A stretch of DNA of 64,000 nucleotides from Chloroflexota bacterium. Lineage in GTDB: Bacteria; Chloroflexota; Anaerolineae; Aggregatilineales; Phototrophicaceae. The notes beneath the pieces were generated by a model, which had not been told where the DNA came from, did no database searches, and saw only the letters and a list, made by a program, of their open reading frames with translations. This document shows, in pieces, positions 51,796 through 58,491 of this stretch; the first letter of the stretch is position 1, and each line of letters starts with the position of its first letter. The DNA is taken from assembly GCA_028873975.1 (NCBI GenBank), contig JAPPMO010000119.1:62001-126000 (forward strand), in the 5' to 3' direction. The translations under genes were made by a program, and so were the position numbers.

Positions 51796-51982
51796 GTATC
51801 TTCTCCTATTGCCTTTCCAATCGTATTGGGCTGGGGACCGCTACGTTCAGCGGCGGGAGCATGATAACACAGCGCAGGGCGATTGAAGCGCGCTACTTTG
51901 ATCGTCCATCGCCATATTGCCCAAGGCGAAATTCGCATTTTTTGCTCTATTGCATCATGGCGCAGTCCATGATAAAGTCACC

Positions 51983-52008
51983 AATTGTACATACATTTAT
52001 GTACAATT
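51983..52008. promoter_or_regulatory. Palindromic operator for the GntR/LacI-type regulator
   Basis: Two perfect 11-base arms, aattgtacata and tatgtacaatt, are separated by four bases. The TTGTAC/GTACAA cores match the half-sites of the AraR operator of Bacillus, recognised by the same GntR-type DNA-binding domain. It is 34 bases upstream of the regulator's ATG, with a TATACA box (52018-52023) just after it, so binding would block transcription. Autoregulation is inferred. Confidence 0.7.
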
Positions 52009-52041
52009 CAAAAGAACTATACACTTAGATAATCGCTTTCT

Positions 52042-53229
52042 ATGCACGACAAACTCAGCGAAATTCGGCTCGACCATAGCAGTTACATCTCCTTGCACGC
52101 GCAGCTGCACAATCAATTGCGCCGCTTGATCTTGTCCGAGCGCTGGCGGGATGGCGAGCGGATCCCCACAGAGACGCAGTTGTCCCGGCATTTGGATATC
52201 AGCCGCACGACGGTGCGCATCGCCCTGCAGCGCATCGAAGTTGAAGGGCTGATCGAACGGACAGCGGGCCGCGGCACATTTGTCCGCTGCCAGCCCCAAG
52301 CCCAGCTCGCCAATCGCTCCATCGGTTACCTCACCTGCAGTTTCCACAACGAGATCCACACAAACATCCTCAACAGCGCCCAGACCGAATTGCGCTCGGC
52401 CGGCTATCAGGTGATATTCAGCAATTCACAAGACCGTGATGACGAAGCGCGTATTTTGCAACAATTGTTAGATGACAACGTGGCCGGCTTGATGCTCTGG
52501 GCCAATGCCAAACCGACGGATGTTACCAGATCCATTCTGTTGGAATACGAACGCCGCAAGATTCCCATCGTCTTTATCGATCGTCCGGTAGCGGGTATCC
52601 GGGCGGATTATGTATCGAGTGATAATTTCGGCGGTTCCTACGATCTGGTTCAGCATCTGATTGAGTTGGGACATCAGCAAATTGTGCCGTTAATGCCAAA
52701 TATCGACGATCTCCATCCAGTCAATGAACGGCATCGCGGCTATGCGGCCGCTATTGAAGAGCGTGGCATGGTTGCCCATGCCCCTTGGAAGATCAACCCG
52801 CCGGCGCGCCACGAATTCCACGAAACAGATATTTATCATCTGGTAGGTCCGCAGAGTCAACTGATCACCGAGCAAGTCATGCGCTTGATGAACGACGGTC
52901 CCCATAATTATGGGGGAGAACCGCCGACAGCGATTGTCTGCATCAATGACATCCTTGCCATCATCGCTATCAGCGCCTTGCAGAAGATAGGTTATCAGGT
53001 GCCCGACAATATCTCGGTGGTCGGTTTTGACGATATTGGCATGGCTTCTCATATTGGCGTGCCGCTAACAACCGTAGCTCAAAATGCCTATGAGTTGGGC
53101 AAGGTCGCGTCTCGGATGCTGATAGAGCGTTTGCGGGGCGGGGAAATGCCGCCTCGCTCTCACGAGGCGCCGACTCAGTTGCGAATCCGCAGCTCCACCG
53201 CAGCGCCATTGTTGGTCATGCGGCAATAG
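52042..53229 (+). CDS. GntR/LacI-type transcriptional regulator (AraR-like)
   Basis: A 395-residue repressor with two domains. Residues 15-80 are a GntR winged helix (SYISLHAQLHNQLRRLIL, GERIPTETQLSRHLDISRTT, EGLIERTAGRGTFV). From about 90 onward is a LacI/periplasmic-binding-protein-type sugar-sensing domain (IGYLTCSFHNEI, DNVAGLMLWA, IPIVFIDRPV, SVVGFDDIGMASHIGVPLTT). This combination is that of AraR. It probably releases DNA on binding a sugar. A palindromic site before the gene suits autoregulation, and the family-5 importer starts 184 bases downstream in the same direction, so it may be a target as well. Confidence 0.9.
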   Translation: MHDKLSEIRLDHSSYISLHAQLHNQLRRLILSERWRDGERIPTETQLSRHLDISRTTVRIALQRIEVEGLIERTAGRGTFVRCQPQAQLANRSIGYLTCSFHNEIHTNILNSAQTELRSAGYQVIFSNSQDRDDEARILQQLLDDNVAGLMLWANAKPTDVTRSILLEYERRKIPIVFIDRPVAGIRADYVSSDNFGGSYDLVQHLIELGHQQIVPLMPNIDDLHPVNERHRGYAAAIEERGMVAHAPWKINPPARHEFHETDIYHLVGPQSQLITEQVMRLMNDGPHNYGGEPPTAIVCINDILAIIAISALQKIGYQVPDNISVVGFDDIGMASHIGVPLTTVAQNAYELGKVASRMLIERLRGGEMPPRSHEAPTQLRIRSSTAAPLLVMRQ

Positions 53230-53395
53230 AAGTGGATTTGTGGAGAGGAGGCTGCATCGGAAGAAACAGAACGAAGCAATCTTTGGTTAGTCCAGGGCGC
53301 CGTCAACGCGCCCGTCATTCACAGGCGCGCCTCTAGGCCGCCCCCGAATGACAAACCGATTCCGGAGTTGGCAAACGCATATCTTTTAGTGATTA

Positions 53396-53411
53396 GTTGT
53401 AGGAGTACAAC
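53396..53411 (+). promoter_or_regulatory. Inverted repeat overlapping the ribosome-binding site of the importer operon
   Basis: The arms gttgta and tacaac enclose ggag, which is the Shine-Dalgarno box of the binding-protein gene at 53414. The half-sites resemble those of the operator at 51983 (TTGTA...TACAA), though the spacing is four bases instead of the longer one there. It could be a weak second operator or a small hairpin that hides the ribosome-binding site. Confidence 0.4.
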
Positions 53412-53413
53412 CC

Positions 53414-55171
53414 ATGAAAGCAAGATCAATTCTCTTCGTACTTCTCGTCGTCATGTTTGCCGCGATCAGCTTTACCGCTGTCGGGCAAGATGTCGCGCGC
53501 GAAGACACCGTCATCTTCGATATTGACGGTCCCGCCGGCGCTGTCGCCAACTTCGACCAGATGAACTACATGCTGCCCAACAATCACCGCAACAAGGGTT
53601 TGCATCAAGCCGTGGCCGAGCCGCTTTTCATTCTTAACTACGAAACTGGCGAGATTATGCCCTGGCTGGCCGAGAGCATGGAAAGCAATGACAGCCTCGA
53701 TGTTTGGACCCTGAACCTGCGCGAAGGCGCGGAATGGGCCGACGGCCATCCCTTCGATTCGGGCGATGTCGTGTTCAGTATTGGGCTGTTGCTGAACGAC
53801 GAGACCGCGTCGCTCAGCTACGCCGGCAACGTTCAGACCTGGATTGAGAGCGTCGAGGCTGTAGACGACTTGACGGTGCAGTTCAACTTGACGCAACCCA
53901 ACCCGCGCTTCCAGCTGGACTTCTTCTCGGTCCGCATTTGGGGCGGCATCAACATGCTTCCCGAGCACGTTTGGGCGGACAAGGATCCCTACACCTTCAA
54001 TAACTTCGATCCGGATCAAGGTTGGCCAATGGGCACGGGTCCCTACGTTTTGACCTCCGCCAACGAGACCACCTGGGTCTACGACCGCAACGACGATTGG
54101 TGGGGCGCCAAGACCGGCGTCTTCAAGCTGCCTGAACCGCAACGCGCCCTCTGGGTCGTGACCGGTAACGACCAGATCCGCACCACCATGGCTGTTGCCA
54201 ACGAGTTGGACAGCATCATGGATGTCACCCTGGGCGCATTCGAAGCCATGCAGGCGCAAAACGACAACATTTTCGCCTGGGTAGAGGGCATGCCCTTCGT
54301 ATGGTTGGATCCCTGCCCGCGCCAACTGTCCTTCCAGACACAGCGCGCGCCCTGGGACAACCCGGAAATGCGCTGGGCGATCAACCACGCCATCAGCCGC
54401 GACCAGGTCATCGAAATCGCTTATGAAGGCGTCACCATTCCGTCGCGTACCCTGTACGTCGAGTACGGCGCCATGTTCCCCTTCATTGATGCGATTGAAG
54501 ATGCCGGTATGGCTTTCGACAGCGGTTCCGATCTGGATGCCGCGGCGGCATTGCTCGAGAACAACGGCTATTCGCGCAATGACGACGGCCGCTGGGTCGA
54601 TGGTGATGGCAACGCGCTGAGCCTGGAAATCCAGGTACACGAGGGCTTCATCGAGAAACGCCGCATCACCACCAACCTGGTGGAGCAGTTGCAGCGCTTC
54701 GGCATTGATGCCCGGGCTGCGGTCATCGCTGGACCCACCTGGGGCGACAACAAGCGCTTCGGCAACTACGAAGCCACCACCGACTGGGACGCTTGCGGTT
54801 CCATCAACGAGCCCTGGGCGTCGCTGGATCGCTACACCTCCCGCTGGTGGGTAGCCTTGGGCGAGCGTTCCTCCGGCAACAACCACGTCCGCTGGGACGG
54901 CATGAACAACGAAGCCTACAGCGAACTCATTGGCCAACTCGGCTCGCTGCCTTTGGGCCATCCGGATGCCATTGACCTGGTTGTAGAAGCCTATCGCTAT
55001 CTCTACGAAGATCTGCCCTTCATCCCGTTGAATCAGGCGACCAAGCTGATTCCCTTCAACAGCACCTACTGGGATGGCTGGCCGACTTCGGATAACAACT
55101 GGAACCACCCGGCTACCTGGTGGCAATCGACCCATCAATTCTTCCAGGAAATCACCAAAGCTGGCATGTAA
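53414..55171 (+). CDS. ABC transporter substrate-binding protein, family 5
   Basis: A 585-residue exported binding protein with a Sec signal peptide (KARSILFVLLVVMFAAISF, cleavage near residue 25) and no lipobox cysteine, so it may be held by its partner proteins or another anchor. The body matches the partial protein at the left edge of the window: LREGAEWADGHPFDSGDVVF, ERSSGN-like and W-rich C-terminal end (ATWWQSTHQFFQ). It would bind an oligosaccharide or peptide and hand it to the permeases at 55349 and 56365. It is the first gene of the second importer operon. The AGGAG box lies inside an inverted repeat. Confidence 0.93.
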   Translation: MKARSILFVLLVVMFAAISFTAVGQDVAREDTVIFDIDGPAGAVANFDQMNYMLPNNHRNKGLHQAVAEPLFILNYETGEIMPWLAESMESNDSLDVWTLNLREGAEWADGHPFDSGDVVFSIGLLLNDETASLSYAGNVQTWIESVEAVDDLTVQFNLTQPNPRFQLDFFSVRIWGGINMLPEHVWADKDPYTFNNFDPDQGWPMGTGPYVLTSANETTWVYDRNDDWWGAKTGVFKLPEPQRALWVVTGNDQIRTTMAVANELDSIMDVTLGAFEAMQAQNDNIFAWVEGMPFVWLDPCPRQLSFQTQRAPWDNPEMRWAINHAISRDQVIEIAYEGVTIPSRTLYVEYGAMFPFIDAIEDAGMAFDSGSDLDAAAALLENNGYSRNDDGRWVDGDGNALSLEIQVHEGFIEKRRITTNLVEQLQRFGIDARAAVIAGPTWGDNKRFGNYEATTDWDACGSINEPWASLDRYTSRWWVALGERSSGNNHVRWDGMNNEAYSELIGQLGSLPLGHPDAIDLVVEAYRYLYEDLPFIPLNQATKLIPFNSTYWDGWPTSDNNWNHPATWWQSTHQFFQEITKAGM

Positions 55172-55186
55172 TTGATGCGATTTCGT

Positions 55187-55214
55187 ATGAGGTTGGGGCT
55201 TGCCCCAGCCTCAT
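55187..55214 (+). other. mRNA stem-loop between binding-protein and permease genes
   Basis: Twelve-base arms (atgaggttgggg and ccccagcctcat, one G-U pair) with a four-base loop, 15 bases after the binding-protein stop. There is no T-tract. It is in the same place as the palindrome at 1751 in the first operon and probably protects the upstream message or partly stops transcription. Confidence 0.65.
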
Positions 55215-55348
55215 GCTCGCCTTGCGCCCTGTTCCCGGCCATGTTCAGCCTCGGCGCATGTAAATAAACATTGCTTAAGAATCTTGATAGGTATTTCTTT
55301 TACGGTGCGTTCACCGCGATCGACGGTTTAGGAGAAAGAAGCTTTTCA

Positions 55349-56362
55349 ATGGGAGGCCTATCGCTCAACTATATTATGCGCCGACTATTGGTCTTTTTCC
55401 TGACCTTGTGGGTGGCGGCGACTTTGATTTTTATCATTCCACGCCTGGCGCCTGGCGATCCGATCACCGCCATGGTTGCGCGCATGTCGCAGCAGGCCGG
55501 TTTTGTGGAAAACGCGGATCTGATCATTGAAGGCTGGAAAGAGCGTTTTGGCTTAAACGATCCGGTTTACGTGCAGTATCTTCGTTACATGGGCAATCTA
55601 CTGCGCTTCGACCTTGGTTTGGCCATGGCCAGGTTCCCCTCGCCGGTATCCCAGCTGGTGTCGCGCGCCTTGCCTTGGACGATTGGCCTGGTCGGGATAG
55701 CGACATTGATCTTCTTCACCGTGGGCAATTTGTTTGGCGCGCTGCTGGCATGGACCAAGACGCCAAAGCTGGTCAAAGTCTTGATTCCAATGTCGATGAT
55801 CTTCACCTCCATCCCGCCCTTGTTAGCCGGTCTGTTATTGGTCTACATATTCGGCTTTTTGCTAGACATATTCCCCCAAGCATATGCCTATCACCACTCC
55901 TTTCGACAACCGGAGTTTACGCTCAAGTTCATAGGCAGCGTACTCCATCACGGTTTCTTGCCGGCCATGGCGATCGTGCTGGTGACATTTGGCTATTGGG
56001 CGCTTGGCATGCGAGGGATGATGGTGACGATCGAGGGCGAAGATTACATGATCCTGGCGCAAGCCAAGGGCTTGAAGCCCTTTTATGTCTTGTACCGCTA
56101 TATGATTCGCAATGCAATTCTGCCGCAGATGACGGCTTTGGCCGTCTCTATCGGCACGCTTGTGGGCGGCTCTGTTCTGGTCGAGGTCATATTCAATTAC
56201 AACGGTATGGGCACCTTGATCTTCACCGCGATTCGCGAACAAGACTTCAACCTGATCCAAGGCACCTCCTTCATCTTGATTGTCACCAGCGCCTTGGCGG
56301 TCTTGATCATCGACTTGAGCTACCCGCTTATCGACCCGCGCATTAGCCTGGAAGGGAAATAG
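55349..56362 (+). CDS. ABC transporter permease, DppB/OppB type
   Basis: A 337-residue membrane protein of the importer. The ATG at 55349 has a GGAGAAAG box and directly precedes the first helix (MRRLLVFFLTLWVAATLIFI); the frame is open further upstream to 55271 but without a ribosome-binding site. Six membrane segments and the cytoplasmic loop with EGEDYMILAQAKGLKPFYV and RNAILPQ are present, ending in the usual YPLIDPRISLEGK. It is a paralogue of the permease at 1937. The second permease gene follows after two bases. Confidence 0.92.
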   Translation: MGGLSLNYIMRRLLVFFLTLWVAATLIFIIPRLAPGDPITAMVARMSQQAGFVENADLIIEGWKERFGLNDPVYVQYLRYMGNLLRFDLGLAMARFPSPVSQLVSRALPWTIGLVGIATLIFFTVGNLFGALLAWTKTPKLVKVLIPMSMIFTSIPPLLAGLLLVYIFGFLLDIFPQAYAYHHSFRQPEFTLKFIGSVLHHGFLPAMAIVLVTFGYWALGMRGMMVTIEGEDYMILAQAKGLKPFYVLYRYMIRNAILPQMTALAVSIGTLVGGSVLVEVIFNYNGMGTLIFTAIREQDFNLIQGTSFILIVTSALAVLIIDLSYPLIDPRISLEGK

Positions 56363-56364
56363 CG

Positions 56365-57315
56365 ATGGCTGCAGAAGCGAAGACCAAGGCTGCGGTCGTT
56401 GCCGGCGGCACCAAAAAAGCCGGTGCTTTCAACCGCTTTGACAATCCCTGGCTCAATTGGAAGTTCCTCGCGGGTGTATCAATCCTTGGCATCATCTTCT
56501 TCTTGATCTTCCTCGGCAATACATTTTGGGATACCAGCCTGGCGCTAAACGCGAGCGCGCCGCTGAATTTACCGCCCTATGGGATGGAATATCAGAAGGG
56601 CAAGAACAATATACTGGTCGGTGTCCCGGAACATCCCCTGGGTACAGAGAACAGCGGACGCGACATGCTGGCGCTCTTGATAGTCGGTACGCCGCGCACG
56701 CTTGGCGTAGGCGCGATCGCTGCATCGGTTGGTATGCTCGTCGGCATCTTCCTGGGCTTTCTGGCTGGTTTTCTCGGCGGCTGGATCGATGACGTGATTC
56801 GATTAGCCACCGACATCACAATCACCATCCCCTCGCTGCTCGTCTTGATCGTGATCCAATCGGTCTTGGGCAGTGTGGACCTGATTACCATGGCTCTGCT
56901 AATTTCCATGTTCGCCTGGGCGACGCCAACGCGATATATCCGCGCTCAAGTGCTCACCATGCGCGAGAGCGGTTACGTGCAGATGGCGCGCCTCTCTGGG
57001 GTGCCCACGCGCAACATCATGTTCAGGGAAATTATGCCCAATCTGCTGCCCTATCTGGCGGCGAGTTATATCGGCAATATGACCGGCGCGATCATTTCGG
57101 CCGTGGGTCTGGAAGTGCTTGGCTTTGGTCCCCAGCGCATTCCCTCGCTCGGGGTCGCGATTTTCTTCTCGATCGAGGCGGCTGCCTTGCTGCGCAACAT
57201 GTGGTGGTGGTGGGGCATCCCGACCGTCATCCTGGCGATCGTCTTCATCGCGCTCTTGCTCATCAACCTGGGTCTGGACGAAATTGCCAATCCACGCCTG
57301 CGCAAAGCGAACTAG
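56365..57315 (+). CDS. ABC transporter permease, DppC/OppC type
   Basis: A 316-residue permease. An extra 40-residue cytoplasmic N-terminus rich in A and K precedes the first helix (WKFLAGVSILGIIFFLIFLG). The conserved HPLGTENSGRDMLALLI block follows, then five membrane segments with the EAA-type loop ESGYVQMARLSGVPTRNIMF. It pairs with the DppB-like protein to form the channel. It is followed by the two ATPase genes. Confidence 0.92.
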   Translation: MAAEAKTKAAVVAGGTKKAGAFNRFDNPWLNWKFLAGVSILGIIFFLIFLGNTFWDTSLALNASAPLNLPPYGMEYQKGKNNILVGVPEHPLGTENSGRDMLALLIVGTPRTLGVGAIAASVGMLVGIFLGFLAGFLGGWIDDVIRLATDITITIPSLLVLIVIQSVLGSVDLITMALLISMFAWATPTRYIRAQVLTMRESGYVQMARLSGVPTRNIMFREIMPNLLPYLAASYIGNMTGAIISAVGLEVLGFGPQRIPSLGVAIFFSIEAAALLRNMWWWWGIPTVILAIVFIALLLINLGLDEIANPRLRKAN

Positions 57316-57336
57316 AGCCGGAAGGAACAATATAGC

Positions 57337-58491
57337 ATGTCCGAGCAGAGAGAAACCGGCAGCGAACGCGTTGTGCTTGATGTAGACAACCTGCGCATTC
57401 ATTACGCGACCCCACAGGGTGATGTCATCGCCGTCAGCGATATTAGTTTCGAGTTGTACGAGGGCGAGACCCTCGGTTTGGTCGGGGAATCCGGCTGTGG
57501 CAAATCAACCACAGCCTACGGCATCTTGCAGTTGGTGCAGCCCCCCGGCTACATCGTGCATGGCAGCATCGAGGTTGATGGCACGGAAGTGCTCAACCTG
57601 ACCGAAGAGGAATTGCGCAAATTCCGTTGGACTGGCTTGTCGCTGATCCCGCAAGGCGCGATGAATTCGCTGAATCCGACCATGCGCGTCAAAGCCCAGA
57701 TCGTTGACGTGATCGAATCGCACGAAGGCAAAGCGAATTATGAATCGTTCCGAGAACGCCTCAGCGTATTCTTGCGGAAGATCAGGCGGCCCCGGCGAGG
57801 AGAGCCGCTCAAGAAGTACCTCGGCGAATGGCTACGGAATTTGACCTTGCTCCTGCGCTATGAGCCGCTCAAAGAACGCATCTTCGATTTGTTCCAGGCT
57901 GTCGGTCTGCCCAATCGCATCTACAATATGTACCCGCACGAGCTCAGCGGCGGAATGAAGCAGCGCGTTTGCATCGCCATGGGCGTGGCGCTGCATCCCA
58001 CGGTCGTCATCGCCGACGAGGCGACCAGCGCGCTGGACGTTGTGGTGCAGCGGATCGTGGCGCAAACGCTGGTGGAGGTGAAAGACGAGATCGGCGTTTC
58101 CCTGATCGTCATCGGCCACGACATGGGCTTGCTGGCGCAGATTGTCGATCGCATCGCGGTGATGTACGCCGGCAAGATCGTCGAGATTGCGCCCGTCGAA
58201 AATGTCTACGCCAATCCGCTGCATCCCTATACGCAACTGCTCATCGATTCCATCCCCTCGATCAAAGAGCGCAAACCGCTCAAGATCACCGAAGGCATCA
58301 CGCACGACCCGCGCAACCCGCCCTCGGGCTGCATCTTCCGGCTGCGCTGCCCCTTCGCCTGGGAACATTGCGCCCTGGAGGAGCCGCCGCAGATCAATGT
58401 AGAGGCAAAGCACGAAGTTGCTTGTCACTTGTTCGACGAGCAATTCGAAGAGAGGAGGTCCAATGCCTTCGCCGCTATTGCAAATTCGTGA
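57337..58491 (+). CDS. ABC transporter ATP-binding protein, DppD/OppD type, with an extra segment
   Basis: A 384-residue ATPase. Walker A GESGCGKST is at residues 50-58, signature LSGGMKQR at 203-210, and Walker B IADEATSALD at about 225-234. Compared with the copy at 3764, some 45 residues (about 131-180, basic and leucine-rich, for example RRPRRGEPLKKYLGEWLRNL) are added between the Q-loop and the signature. This is the surface that touches the permease, so the insert may contact the membrane or the partner protein. The C-terminal oligopeptide domain with its cysteines is present. The next gene starts inside its 3' end. Confidence 0.93.
   Translation: MSEQRETGSERVVLDVDNLRIHYATPQGDVIAVSDISFELYEGETLGLVGESGCGKSTTAYGILQLVQPPGYIVHGSIEVDGTEVLNLTEEELRKFRWTGLSLIPQGAMNSLNPTMRVKAQIVDVIESHEGKANYESFRERLSVFLRKIRRPRRGEPLKKYLGEWLRNLTLLLRYEPLKERIFDLFQAVGLPNRIYNMYPHELSGGMKQRVCIAMGVALHPTVVIADEATSALDVVVQRIVAQTLVEVKDEIGVSLIVIGHDMGLLAQIVDRIAVMYAGKIVEIAPVENVYANPLHPYTQLLIDSIPSIKERKPLKITEGITHDPRNPPSGCIFRLRCPFAWEHCALEEPPQINVEAKHEVACHLFDEQFEERRSNAFAAIANS

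Noticed and set aside
53285..53345. GC-rich palindromic tract between regulator and importer as a second mobile element
   Set aside because: Only short partial palindromes (for example gggcgccgtcaacgcgccc) were found, with no matching inverted ends or second copy in the window.
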